Position numbers and translations under genes: made by a program. Positions 9,480 to 18,395 of a DNA stretch of 64,000 nucleotides are shown in pieces. Source of the DNA: Gammaproteobacteria bacterium (GTDB lineage: Bacteria; Pseudomonadota; Gammaproteobacteria; SZUA-152). Within the stretch, counting starts at the first letter, position 1, and each line of letters opens with the position of its first letter. The notes below the pieces were generated by a model, which saw only the letters and a program-made list of their open reading frames with translations, made no database searches and had not been told where the DNA came from. Location: the NCBI GenBank assembly GCA_021647505.1, contig JAKIUN010000004.1:37118-101117 (forward strand), in the 5' to 3' direction.

Positions 9480-10000
9480 CAGCGCTGTTTCTCCAGAAGA
9501 ATGCAGAGGCTGCGCAGCATATTGGCCACGCCCTGTAGCAATAGCAGGCTGAAGCCCAGCGGGATCGCTGCCTTGAGCAGAAAGCGGTACGGTAGGCCGC
9601 CAGGGTCGGGTGAGCCCTCGCCCATGCCATAGCTGTTGGCGACGAAGGGTAACGAGCTAATAATAATCATCAGGCAGAAGGGCAATAACAGAAACAGGCC
9701 GCCGAACAGATCGATCATGGCGCGGTGGCGATCAGTCATCCACTGGCTGTTATAGAAAATATCCACCCGTACATGGCCGTTGTGTTTGAGGGTGTAGGCG
9801 GCACCGAGCAGGAACAGCAGTGCGAACAGATGCCATTCCAGTTCTTGCAAGGCCACTGAGCCACTTTGCAACAGGTAGCGCATGGCGACGTCGTAGGTGA
9901 TGACCAACACCATTGCCAACACCAGCCAGGCCACGGCGCGGCCACTCCACTCGCTGATGAACTCGATGGCCGCGATGAGGCGTTTAAGGGTCGCTTGCAA
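9479..10000 (-). CDS. dctQ: TRAP transporter small membrane subunit (DctQ-like)
   Basis: The protein has 173 residues and four membrane helices. It carries the DctQ pattern 'VITYDVAMRYLLQSGSVALQELEWHLFALLFLLGAAYTL' (core: 'ELEWHLFALLFLLGAAY'), followed by 'HVRVDIFY'. It partners the large subunit DctM, whose start codon overlaps its stop. No binding-protein gene precedes it; upstream lies a ~250-bp region shared with a divergent outer-membrane protein gene. Confidence 0.92.
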   Translation of the reverse strand: MQATLKRLIAAIEFISEWSGRAVAWLVLAMVLVITYDVAMRYLLQSGSVALQELEWHLFALLFLLGAAYTLKHNGHVRVDIFYNSQWMTDRHRAMIDLFGGLFLLLPFCLMIIISSLPFVANSYGMGEGSPDPGGLPYRFLLKAAIPLGFSLLLLQGVANMLRSLCILLEKQR

Positions 10001-10251
10001 GGGGGTATCCCGGGTCGAAAAACGCCGGCATTCTACCGCAAATCCGTGTTGCCTGCTGCAATTCGTTGGGTACGGCAGGCGGAGGTGGCTTAGGACATCC
10101 CGGTGGTTTGTATGAATGTCATCATAAAGGTAATCGGTAAATGGGCAATTGATGGATATAAAGGCTAAAGTTAAGCGTTATATAAGTCGATCGACATCGG
10201 TGATCACAAGAATCGCCCTGAATAACCCTCAATAAATGGAGATTTACATAA

Positions 10252-11670
10252 ATGGAGATTTGTACGCGACGTTTGCTCTGCTCCCTGATATTGATTGTTG
10301 CGGTGTCGGTTGCCTATGCCGCACCGGTCTATCATCCCCCGGGCTCCAATCTGAGTGCCGGTGATGTCAGCAATGGCCAGTCCATCATTTCGGATATCAC
10401 CAATCCTGCCGCCAGCGCCGTACAGCTGAAGAATGATGGCGCGCATGTGCAGTTCGGACTTATCAGTAATATCGGGATCGGCTTCGAATACGGCCAGGTG
10501 GACAACGTCTTCGACATCATCGATGAGAAGGCCGAGGCCTACTCCGATGGCCTGAGGGTGACTGTGCCGGCATTTACCGGGAATCCGACTAACCCTGGCG
10601 ATGTGAGTCAGTATATTGCTGACATCCAACAGGCCATTGATATACCGGTGGCTGACATCAATAACGTACTTGCTACGGTGGCCGCCGACGGCTATGGCAA
10701 GGTCTTCGGTTCCATGAACCTGCCCTTGACGCCGGTCGTGGTGGGCAACGATTTTCTTGCTGGAGTACTGGTGTTTGATGCCAGCGTTTCGGTCGCGACA
10801 AAGGCCGTTGGGTTATATGACAGCATCGACATCGACTTTGCCGATGTGCAGGCCCAGTTGCTGAGTGGAAACACGGTGCTGGATCTGGGCGAAGTGGATC
10901 TCGATCTTAGCAATCCCAGTGACCCGCTTATGAAGGTAACCAATGACACCACCTTGCTGACCCGTGCCGCAGGTGTGAGTGAATTTGCTCTCGGCTATAG
11001 CCGGCAATTGTTCAGGCATGAGGCCGGTGATCTGTTCGGTGGATTGCGTGCCAAGTACTACCGGGTGGGTATGGCCCAGGCGGCAACCCGGCTTGGCAAC
11101 CTGACAGATGCCGAACAGCTGTTCCAGGATGCCCGCGATGCTCCCCTCAATTACGACAGCAACTTTGGGCTCGACCTGGGAGTCTTATGGGTGAGTGAGA
11201 ACTACCGCCTTGGCGCGACGCTGATGAATCTCAATGCACCCACCTTTCGCTTTTCCGGCCTGAATGTCAGCGGGTATTCAGATGGCCCCATTGCCCACCT
11301 GCTGGCCCAGGATTACGTCTACAAAATGGAGACTCAGCTCAAACTGGAAGCCGCGTTATTTTCCAGCAACCGCCAGTGGGCGATCAATGCAGGCCTGGAT
11401 GCCAATGCGGTTCCCGACCCGTTTAGTGACGACTATCAGTGGGCGACCTTGAGTGCGGCCTATTTGACCGACAGCTGGTGGATTCCGGGCGCCCGCATCG
11501 GTTATCGCGCCAACTTGGCCGGAGAAAATATGAACTATGCCACCCTGGGAGCCACCCTGTTCAAAGTCTTCAATATTGACCTGGCCCGGGCACTGAATAC
11601 GGTCACCATCGATGGTTCCAGGGTGCCGCGTGGCGCGATGCTCAATATGGGGCTTGAGTTGTCTTTCTGA
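10252..11670 (+). CDS. TraF-like outer-membrane beta-barrel protein
   Basis: The protein has 472 residues with a signal peptide ending 'VSVAYA'. The mature part is rich in alternating beta strands and ends in a hydrophobic strand with terminal Phe ('MLNMGLELSF'), as outer-membrane barrels do. 'NPAASAVQL' near the N-terminus and the overall layout resemble the family often named 'conjugal transfer protein TraF' (PF13729). No conjugation genes are nearby, so the name says little about function. A convergent relative lies 70 bp downstream on the other strand. An imperfect AAATGGAGATTT repeat overlaps the start, which leaves some doubt between neighbouring ATGs. Confidence 0.6.
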   Translation: MEICTRRLLCSLILIVAVSVAYAAPVYHPPGSNLSAGDVSNGQSIISDITNPAASAVQLKNDGAHVQFGLISNIGIGFEYGQVDNVFDIIDEKAEAYSDGLRVTVPAFTGNPTNPGDVSQYIADIQQAIDIPVADINNVLATVAADGYGKVFGSMNLPLTPVVVGNDFLAGVLVFDASVSVATKAVGLYDSIDIDFADVQAQLLSGNTVLDLGEVDLDLSNPSDPLMKVTNDTTLLTRAAGVSEFALGYSRQLFRHEAGDLFGGLRAKYYRVGMAQAATRLGNLTDAEQLFQDARDAPLNYDSNFGLDLGVLWVSENYRLGATLMNLNAPTFRFSGLNVSGYSDGPIAHLLAQDYVYKMETQLKLEAALFSSNRQWAINAGLDANAVPDPFSDDYQWATLSAAYLTDSWWIPGARIGYRANLAGENMNYATLGATLFKVFNIDLARALNTVTIDGSRVPRGAMLNMGLELSF

Positions 11671-11739
11671 TCACTCAATCTTTCCGGGTTGGATTTCCCA
11701 TTCCGGTTTTTAGTGGTACTTCGGGATTTCTGGCATCTT

Positions 11740-12879
11740 TTAGAACTGGATGCCGAGTTGCGCGTGGGCGCCATCCTGTTCTTTACTGTGTGAAGCCGCT
11801 ATATCGAGCGCCAGAAAACCAAAGGCGATGCCCAAGCCGAGTGATGCAGTACCAAGCTGGGTGCCGGTCAGGTTCTGCTGATAGCCGCTACGCAAGGCGA
11901 GCCAGCGCCAGGGCTTGAATTCCACGCCCAGTGCGGCCATTTGAGTGGCGGAATCGAAGCCGGAACCCTGGTTTCGCATCAGATCGAGATCAAATTCGAA
12001 CACCGTACGCCGGCTTTGATAGGCAAAGCCGGCGCGCAGCTGCGGGGCAATATCGAAGTAGTCTCCTGTGTTGCCGTACTCGAAGCTGCCGGAAAACAGG
12101 TTCTTGGCCATCAGGCCCAGCTTCCAGACGCCGAATTCTTTCAGCACGCCGATATCCAAATTGAAGGCCGCATTGCCGCTGTACTGATTGCGCTCAATGC
12201 CGGTCTTGGCAACGCGGACATCCTCGCTGTAGCCATAACCCTCGATAAAGAGAAATTTGACGTTAAAGCCCACGGCCAGCTGGCGGCGCCAGCCGGTGCC
12301 GCTGATAGACTTGGCGGCAGTGATGCCGTTTTCCAATACCTGGGCGCCACGGTGCTCGATACGGGAGGTGTATTGGGGATTGGCGGGATCACTCAGGTTA
12401 TCGCCCACAACGCTGGCGCGGGCATTGGCCCAGTCATAGATGTGTATATAGGCGGCGGCACTGAGGAGGCGACTAGGGATGGCGAGCAGGATGGCGCTGT
12501 TGCCGCTTTCCCGGTAGATGCCGTCGCCCATGGCATTGAGGCTGGCCAGTGCAGCATCCCGGTTGGCGATGGTGGGGCCGGCGTCCAGGGTGTTAGCGGC
12601 CCGTTTGAAAGTGGCCAGCTTGTCTTTCAGGTCATCGGGATCGCCGCGTTGGCGGCCCATGCCGGGCACCATCAGAAACCACTCGCGTTGTTCCTCGGTG
12701 GTGGTCAACAGTGCCGGGTTGTTGAAGGTGGCATAGCGGGCGCCGGTAGCGACGCCGACTCCGCCCATTCCGGCGGCACGCACGTCAAAAACGCCAAAAG
12801 GTTGCGCCTGAACGAAGCCGGAGTAAGTCATCAGTAGGCCGAGACAGGTCAGGGCTGCGCGGATATGCTGGGGGTGCAT
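11740..12879 (-). CDS. TraF-like (PF13729-type) outer-membrane protein
   Basis: The protein has 379 residues with a signal peptide ending 'FVQAQ'. It has the typical N-terminal motif 'RAAGMGGVGVATG' followed by 'FNNPALL', and a C-terminal barrel strand ending 'GAHAQLGIQF'. The longer ORF to 13077 extends into serB in another frame. The ATG at 12879 overlaps the serB stop as ATGA and gives the signal peptide, so the two genes are translationally coupled. The role is unknown. The convergent gene on its right is a distant relative. Confidence 0.7.
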   Translation of the reverse strand: MHPQHIRAALTCLGLLMTYSGFVQAQPFGVFDVRAAGMGGVGVATGARYATFNNPALLTTTEEQREWFLMVPGMGRQRGDPDDLKDKLATFKRAANTLDAGPTIANRDAALASLNAMGDGIYRESGNSAILLAIPSRLLSAAAYIHIYDWANARASVVGDNLSDPANPQYTSRIEHRGAQVLENGITAAKSISGTGWRRQLAVGFNVKFLFIEGYGYSEDVRVAKTGIERNQYSGNAAFNLDIGVLKEFGVWKLGLMAKNLFSGSFEYGNTGDYFDIAPQLRAGFAYQSRRTVFEFDLDLMRNQGSGFDSATQMAALGVEFKPWRWLALRSGYQQNLTGTQLGTASLGLGIAFGFLALDIAASHSKEQDGAHAQLGIQF

Positions 12880-13727
12880 CAGCTGTTTTCTCCCGTCCAG
12901 AGCATGTCCAGCACGGCATCCAGGCCTCGGTGATGGAGGGTAGCGTCTGCCTGTGCGCGTACGGCGGGTTTGGCGTGATAAGCCACGCCGAGGCCGGCTA
13001 CGGCGAGCATTTTCAGATCGTTGGCGCCGTCGCCCATGGCCACGACTTGTGAGGGGTGGATCTCCAGCTCGTGGCACAGGGCGGAGAGATAAGAGGCCTT
13101 GGTTTCGGCGCCGACGATGGCGCCCTCCACCGAACCCAGCAGCTGACTATTTTTCTCTGCCAGCACATTGGCGAGGGTGAAATCCAGTCCCAGGCGTGTT
13201 TTCAGGCGGTCAGTAAAGAAAGTGAAGCCGCCTGAGACCAGGGCCAGCTTGATACCACGAGTCTTGAGGCCGTCAATAAGAATTTCCGCGCCCGGGTTGA
13301 GGTGCAGACGTTCATCGTAAACCTGCTGCAGGGCCGATGTATCCAGTCCTTTTAGCAGGGCGACACGCTGGCGTAGCGAGGCTTCGAAGTCTATTTCACC
13401 GCGCATGGCAGCCTCGGTGATGGCTGCCACCTGGGGTTTGACACCGACGAAGTCAGCAATTTCGTCCACGCACTCGATGCTGATGAGGGTAGAATCCATG
13501 TCCGTGATCAGTAGGCCGACACGGGCAGGATCGAAGTCGGTGGGCAGGATGTTGATATCCAGGTGCAGTTTTGCACGCAGGGCTTCCAGTGCCGTATGAT
13601 CCGGTGTGTCGGTGTGCTGGATACGGAAATGACTACCGCAGTCCTGTAGCTCACCCGCCAAGTGTTTACTTAGAGTGGTGCGCTGATCGGTTGTCAGTTC
13701 GGCATTGTGGATGAGAGTTGTGGGCAT
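12879..13727 (-). CDS. serB: Phosphoserine phosphatase SerB
   Basis: This enzyme catalyses the last step of serine synthesis, phosphoserine to serine. The protein has 282 residues with HAD-family motifs: 'DMDSTLI' (nucleophile Asp76, acid Asp78), 'LVSGGFTFF', and 'GDGANDLKML' for the metal-binding aspartates. The N-terminal ~65 residues form the SerB regulatory region. GGAAGG lies just before the ATG. Its stop overlaps the start of the following outer-membrane protein gene. Confidence 0.96.
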   Translation of the reverse strand: MPTTLIHNAELTTDQRTTLSKHLAGELQDCGSHFRIQHTDTPDHTALEALRAKLHLDINILPTDFDPARVGLLITDMDSTLISIECVDEIADFVGVKPQVAAITEAAMRGEIDFEASLRQRVALLKGLDTSALQQVYDERLHLNPGAEILIDGLKTRGIKLALVSGGFTFFTDRLKTRLGLDFTLANVLAEKNSQLLGSVEGAIVGAETKASYLSALCHELEIHPSQVVAMGDGANDLKMLAVAGLGVAYHAKPAVRAQADATLHHRGLDAVLDMLWTGENS

Positions 13728-13884
13728 AAGCCTTCCCGCGAATCGAATCGCTATTTTTCTTACATTCTAACCCGAATACCTTGCATCAATGCATCAAGGA
13801 ACATGAGGTATAGTAGTTCAAACTAGTGTGGTGTCCAAGAATCAAAATAAGGAGGAGCTATATCTTTATTTTTTTCTTTAGTCA

Positions 13885-14043
13885 GGGCTCGAAAAACAAT
13901 AATTTTCCGAATTTTGGAAGTCGAAGCGCCCGTCTGGCGAGGCGCGAAAACGCAGAAATATGGGTTATATTTCAAGTTTTCGCAATGTGGGCAGGCGGGA
14001 TAAATCGGCCTTCAAAAACGGAAAATTATTGTTGTGCGAGCCC
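13885..14043. repeat. 159-bp palindromic MITE-like element
   Basis: Outer inverted repeats GGGCTCGAAAAACAATAATT (left) and, on the other strand from the right end, GGGCTCGCACAACAATAATT continue as a near match for about 30 bp. An inner inverted repeat GCGAAAAC...GTTTTCGC sits in the middle, so the whole unit can fold into one long hairpin. It contains no ORF. Its right end coincides with the point where the adjacent hydrolase reading frame loses homology. Confidence 0.7.
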
Positions 14044-14256
14044 TAGCCCCCTGAGAGCTTCAACGATAAGGCAGCCGCTCTGCATTTCTTTTGCCTTATC
14101 GCTTTCCCCTACTCCAAGTCTATTGCAACTAAAAACTACACCGTATTTCTCAAGCTCGGGAACTGTTTGATTCCACGAGTCGAGCTTCATACCATACCCT
14201 GACAACAAAATTACTGATGGATTTCCACCACTTGATATTGACAGCCCATTAAGCAT
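14026..14256 (-). pseudogene. Truncated alpha/beta hydrolase (N-terminal fragment)
   Basis: A 76-residue ORF encodes the first part of an alpha/beta hydrolase: 'SVILLSGYGMKLDSWNQTVP', then 'RLGVGESDKA', then 'IVEALRGL'. This covers the oxyanion strand and the first helix only. The nucleophile elbow and catalytic His are absent, and intact family members are about 250–300 residues. The frame ends where the 159-bp palindromic element begins, which suggests that insertion or an associated deletion removed the rest. Confidence 0.7.
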
Positions 14257-14561
14257 GTTTGGTTTATTATTTTCATTCAGACCTTATTCCCAGAAAATCA
14301 CTGTGTCAAGCCAAAATCCCAGGAAAATATACTGGCGAAAATGCGTGATTTGGTGCGGCTTCTCCACTTTATGTTCACACCTAATGGGTTTATTGTGACT
14401 GGGTTTCACACTTTATTCGTTTTCAGCAATTAGTTTCAAATCTGACACTTTTCTGGTGTATGGTATCAATGGGAATGCCCTTTCAACGCTCCCGTTTTCA
14501 CCCGGTCGCCGTCCCTTGCCCGACGGACAATGTCGCTTCAGTTGTGGAGATCAGATCAAAC
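14257..14561. other. AT-rich gene-free spacer
   Basis: About 300 bp of AT-rich DNA between the hydrolase fragment and the small exported protein. I see no gene, hairpin or repeat that I can support. Confidence 0.4.
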
Positions 14562-14945
14562 ATGAATACCCTATGGCACGGCCTTCTCATCACCTCTTTC
14601 ATCCTCGCCTGTATGCTTGGCGGCCTCACAATGGCGGCTCCGACGGAGGACAATTATCAACCGATGGGGCCTCGTGACGTAAGATGCGGAATCACTAATT
14701 TCAGTTATGACGGGGTAATGGACGGCCTACGGATGGTAAAGCCGACAAGCGGAAAAGTTGGGCTTTTCCTCTGTGAAAACCAAAAAATTGAACTGGCAAG
14801 CCCGAACTTTGAAGACGGCTTCATCCTCACCCGGAATTACGGCAAAATTAAGGTGCGCTTTGGTATGTCATTGTCGGGCACCCTGTTTACTCTATGGATG
14901 ACCCCCGAGCAGAAAGAGATGCTGATAAAGCTGCGCCAACAGTGA
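14562..14945 (+). CDS. Small exported protein of unknown function
   Basis: The protein has 127 residues. The ATG at 14562 gives a clear signal peptide ('LLITSFILACMLGGLTMAA'). The ORF start at 14460 adds 34 residues without a leader, so I prefer the inner start. The mature part has two cysteines ('DVRCGITNF' and 'LFLCENQ') that could form one disulphide, and several short beta stretches. I do not recognise a family. A 145-bp inverted-repeat element begins 10 bp after the stop. Confidence 0.55.
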   Translation: MNTLWHGLLITSFILACMLGGLTMAAPTEDNYQPMGPRDVRCGITNFSYDGVMDGLRMVKPTSGKVGLFLCENQKIELASPNFEDGFILTRNYGKIKVRFGMSLSGTLFTLWMTPEQKEMLIKLRQQ

Positions 14946-14954
14946 GATGCTTGC

Positions 14955-15099
14955 AAAACCCCTGAGGGAGTTTCCGGCAAGGCAAAAATAGCCAAGTCAA
15001 CAACCACCCGCCAATGCCGACGGGTTGGCTTTACAGGCTGGAAGTCTGCATACGAGTCGATTTTTAACACGGGTCAGGAGAAACTATCTCAGGGGTTTT
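14955..15099. repeat. 145-bp inverted-repeat element
   Basis: AAAACCCCTGAGGGAGTTTC at the left end faces GAAACTATCTCAGGGGTTTT at the right end. Inside it, the stretch from 'CAACCACCCGCC' to 'GCATACGAGTCG' is similar to DNA just downstream of metH (54.58–54.65 kb), so it is a dispersed element. No protein is encoded. Confidence 0.6.
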
Positions 15100-15273
15100 A
15101 CACATAGCTCCAGAAATCCGGGATCCCAATACCACAACAGAACAGGCGGCAGGTACGCATATACCTGCAAAGACCGAGTAAGCCGTTCAGCAAATATACA
15201 TTCATGGCCCCATACCCTCCTATGTAAATCCCGATAACAGCAGGGACATGCACGGCACCAGAGGTAACAGATC

Positions 15274-16044
15274 ATGAGCTGGCGATTTTTCATTCCATTC
15301 ACGGAACTCCCCCTAGTACAGCGCGTGGTCTACACCAGCACCCTGCTGATCCTCGGCCTTGGCTACGCCTTTGCCAGCCTGTACGTGTTTGAGTCCCATG
15401 CGGGACGGGACGGCGACCCCATGCTGACGGTGGAAGACCTGATCATCGCCTACAGCGGCAGCAAGACCAGCACTCGTCTGGAGTCCTCTCTGATGGGCCC
15501 CATGTCGAACATGCTGCCGCCGGAAGAAAACCTACAAATCATCGACTGGGTACGCCGCGGTGCGAGTGAAGAGGAATACAAAAACACCACCGCCGCCATT
15601 TTCAAACAACGCTGCGTAGCCTGCCACAACAACCGCAACCCCCACCTCGCCAGCCTGGAAGGCTACGAGAACATCAAGCTGACGGCTGAACAGGACACCG
15701 GCGTAGATATCTATACCCTGGTGCGCGTCTCACATATCCACCTGTTCGGGCTGACCTTCATCTTCTTCATTGTCAGCACTATCTTCAGCCACGCCTACCT
15801 ACGCCACGAGTGGCTCAAGATCGCCATCGTCACCACCCCCTTCGTCGCCATTGTCCTGGACATCTCCTCCTGGTATATCACCAAGATATACGAACCCTAC
15901 GCATGGATGCTGATCATCAGCGGCGCCTTCATGGGCGCGAGCTTTGCCGTGCAGTTTGTCATCTCTCTGTATCAAATGTGGTTCTTCACACTGCCTGAAG
16001 ATGCCGAGACCGTCAGCGACATCGTTCGTCACCAGTACGACTAA
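15274..16044 (+). CDS. Membrane-bound monohaem cytochrome c-like protein
   Basis: The protein has 256 residues with a membrane helix at about 18–38 and three or four more in the C-terminal half (from about 145). A single haem c motif, CVACH, lies at residues 114–118 in the periplasmic part between them. It is followed 12 bp later by a six-haem lipoprotein cytochrome, so the pair probably forms an electron-transfer unit in the inner membrane and periplasm. AGAGG lies before the ATG. I do not know a characterised homologue. Confidence 0.75.
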   Translation: MSWRFFIPFTELPLVQRVVYTSTLLILGLGYAFASLYVFESHAGRDGDPMLTVEDLIIAYSGSKTSTRLESSLMGPMSNMLPPEENLQIIDWVRRGASEEEYKNTTAAIFKQRCVACHNNRNPHLASLEGYENIKLTAEQDTGVDIYTLVRVSHIHLFGLTFIFFIVSTIFSHAYLRHEWLKIAIVTTPFVAIVLDISSWYITKIYEPYAWMLIISGAFMGASFAVQFVISLYQMWFFTLPEDAETVSDIVRHQYD

Positions 16045-16056
16045 AATACACACATC

Positions 16057-17826
16057 ATGATCTGGCGATACGGCACTATCATTCTCCTCACCTGGCTACT
16101 CGTGGCCTGTGAGGACGGCAAAGAAACCGCCACCATTGAGTCCATCCCCACGCCTCGGGAGGTCATCGAGAAACCGCTGCTGGTCGGTGACGTCGAAGCC
16201 GGCAAGGCCCTCGCCGCAGACTGCGCCACATGCCATGGCATGGACGGCGTGCTGGCTCAAAGCGGCTCCCCCTTCATTGCCGGACTGGAGCAGGACTACC
16301 TGATCCGTTCCCTGCTAGCCTACGCCGACGGCTCACGAAAACACGACAAGATGAAGGCCATCGTCGACGCTCTTGGCCCCGACAAACTGGCCGATGTCTC
16401 CGCCTATTACGCACAACTGGACACCCCCTGGCGCGGCGCCGTGCGGAGTACGCAATCCAAACTCACCCTGCAGGACAAACAGACTATCGCCGCCGGAGCA
16501 AAGCTCGCCGAACGCTGTAACTCCTGCCACGGCGCTGACGGCAATGCCGCACGTTCGGACGTGGTGCCCCGCCTCGCCGGCATGTCCCTGGAATACTTCA
16601 TCCCCGCCATGGAAAGCTATTTCAACGGCAAGCGTCAGCACGGCATCATGAAACTGTTCAAGACATCCACCAACGAACGAGATATCCACAACCTTGCCGC
16701 CTACTACGCCACCCGCACACCGAAGATGGCCCCCCCTTCTCGCCATCACAAGGCAGACCCGGCCGCAGGCAAGGTCGTCGCCGCCACCGCCTGTGCCGGC
16801 TGCCACGGTTATGACGGCAACAGCCTCAACCCCTACATGCCCAACCTCGCCGGCCAGCCCATGGAATACCTAATCAAGGCCACCAAAGACTACCGCGACG
16901 GGCGGCGCAAAGAAGTGCTGATGCAGGAACCCGTCAACCACCTGAGCAACAAAACCATTGCCAACATCGCCGCCTACTACGCACACCAGCGGCCGCAAAC
17001 ACCACTCAGCGAAGGCCCCAATGACAGTGGCGCCTTCGACCCGCTGGCCGACGGCGCGAAGATCGCCGCCTCCTGTAACGGCTGCCACGGTGACCGCGGC
17101 AACAGCCAGAAGGCCGGCGTCCCCAGCCTCACCGGCCTGCACGAAAAATACCTGGTTACTGTCATCAAGGCCTACCAACGAGGCACCCGCCAGCACGACC
17201 TGATGCGTAAGCTGGTCTCCCACTTCAGCGACACCGATATCGAAAAAGTCAGTTTTTACTATGCCCTGCAGGAACCGGGAAAACGGCAAAACACCGCCGA
17301 GGGCGACCCCGCCGCCGGCCACCGACTCAGCGAATCCTGTGCCGTATGCCACGGCGAAGGCGGCATCAGTAAAGACCCCTTCACCCCCAGCCTAGCCGGA
17401 CAGGACGCCCGCTACCTTGTCCACGCCACGCAAGCCTATGCCAGCGGCGTGTACCAAAACGACAAGATGCAGGCCCCAGCCCAGGCCCTCAGCGAGACCG
17501 AGATCCGCGACCTCAGTGCCTACTACGCCGCCCAGCCACCGCAGCGCTCGGAAACCTGGCCACCGGAGCCACCACAATTTCTCATCAAAGAACGCTGCGA
17601 CCGCTGCCACGGCGAACGCGGCTTCAGCACCCACCCCGGCAATCCGCGTCTGGCCGGACAATCCGAGGCCTACCTGATTCTCGCCATGCAGGAATATCAG
17701 GACGGCACTCGCACCAGCCAGACCATGCACGCCATGGCCGATGTGTTGAGCCTGTTGGAAATCAAGGCCGTAGCGGCCTATTACGCCCGGCAGACAGCGG
17801 ACGGAGAAGAAAACAGCGCCCCGTAA
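16057..17826 (+). CDS. Six-haem c-type cytochrome lipoprotein
   Basis: The protein has 589 residues. It begins with a lipoprotein signal ending in lipobox 'LVAC'. Six tandem cytochrome c domains of ~90 residues follow, with haem motifs CATCH (56), CNSCH (154), CAGCH (246), CNGCH (340), CAVCH (428) and CDRCH (514). Each repeat also has 'LAGQ..YL' and ends in '..AYYA', a c4/c553-type pattern. The protein should be membrane-anchored and face the periplasm, passing electrons along the haem chain. It is coupled to the upstream membrane cytochrome gene. The electron donor and acceptor are unknown. Confidence 0.85.
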   Translation: MIWRYGTIILLTWLLVACEDGKETATIESIPTPREVIEKPLLVGDVEAGKALAADCATCHGMDGVLAQSGSPFIAGLEQDYLIRSLLAYADGSRKHDKMKAIVDALGPDKLADVSAYYAQLDTPWRGAVRSTQSKLTLQDKQTIAAGAKLAERCNSCHGADGNAARSDVVPRLAGMSLEYFIPAMESYFNGKRQHGIMKLFKTSTNERDIHNLAAYYATRTPKMAPPSRHHKADPAAGKVVAATACAGCHGYDGNSLNPYMPNLAGQPMEYLIKATKDYRDGRRKEVLMQEPVNHLSNKTIANIAAYYAHQRPQTPLSEGPNDSGAFDPLADGAKIAASCNGCHGDRGNSQKAGVPSLTGLHEKYLVTVIKAYQRGTRQHDLMRKLVSHFSDTDIEKVSFYYALQEPGKRQNTAEGDPAAGHRLSESCAVCHGEGGISKDPFTPSLAGQDARYLVHATQAYASGVYQNDKMQAPAQALSETEIRDLSAYYAAQPPQRSETWPPEPPQFLIKERCDRCHGERGFSTHPGNPRLAGQSEAYLILAMQEYQDGTRTSQTMHAMADVLSLLEIKAVAAYYARQTADGEENSAP

Positions 17827-17929
17827 GGGCGAGGCACGCCGAGAAAGCCCGTATTGATTAGGATGTTGCGCCAGACTCATGGCACCCGTCTCTGTGGACA
17901 CGCTGCGTGCCTCTTCGGAGCTAACTCCG

Positions 17930-18180
17930 AATTATTACAGATTTCGTCATTAAACCCACAGAGATTAAATGACTGCATCGTGACAATAGATGCGATGGGA
18001 TGCCAAAAAATATGGCCAAGCAGATTGTTACAGGCGGTGGTGATTATGTTCTTGCGCTGAAAGGCAATCAAGGTGCTCTTTCGGAGCAAGTAAAAAGTTT
18101 TTTTAGGAAACCAATAAATCCAACTTCGAAGGTTACAATGTTGGCAACTACTCAGCCAAAAAAGACGAAAACCCATTAAA
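17930..18180 (+). pseudogene. Remnant of an ISAs1-family transposase
   Basis: Reading the plus strand, 'LNDCIVTIDAMGCQK' is followed, after a one-base frameshift, by 'MAKQIVTGGGDYVLALKGNQ' and 'GALSEQVKSFF'. This is the DDE region of ISAs1-type transposases, which normally read '..TIDAMGCQKKIA..'. Both ends are missing, and the frame breaks again soon after. Nearby at ~18270–18330 an out-of-context fragment 'EELAARCINLAIDLLYP' may be debris of another gene. The element is not functional. Confidence 0.75.
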
Positions 18181-18395
18181 AAAACAACAGGCTATGATAT
18201 AAGATTACTGTTATGGAAGCACGGCTCGATTTAAAAAGAACTCAGCACCTTTGAAAAAGAAGAACTGGCTGCACGTTGCATCAACCTCGCAATTGACCTG
18301 TTATACCCAAGGCACTTCGTGGGCACATAAAACGTGCCCACCCTTCTACCGGTCTAATTCACCAGATATTTTTCTTTCCGTATATCACGCGTAGA

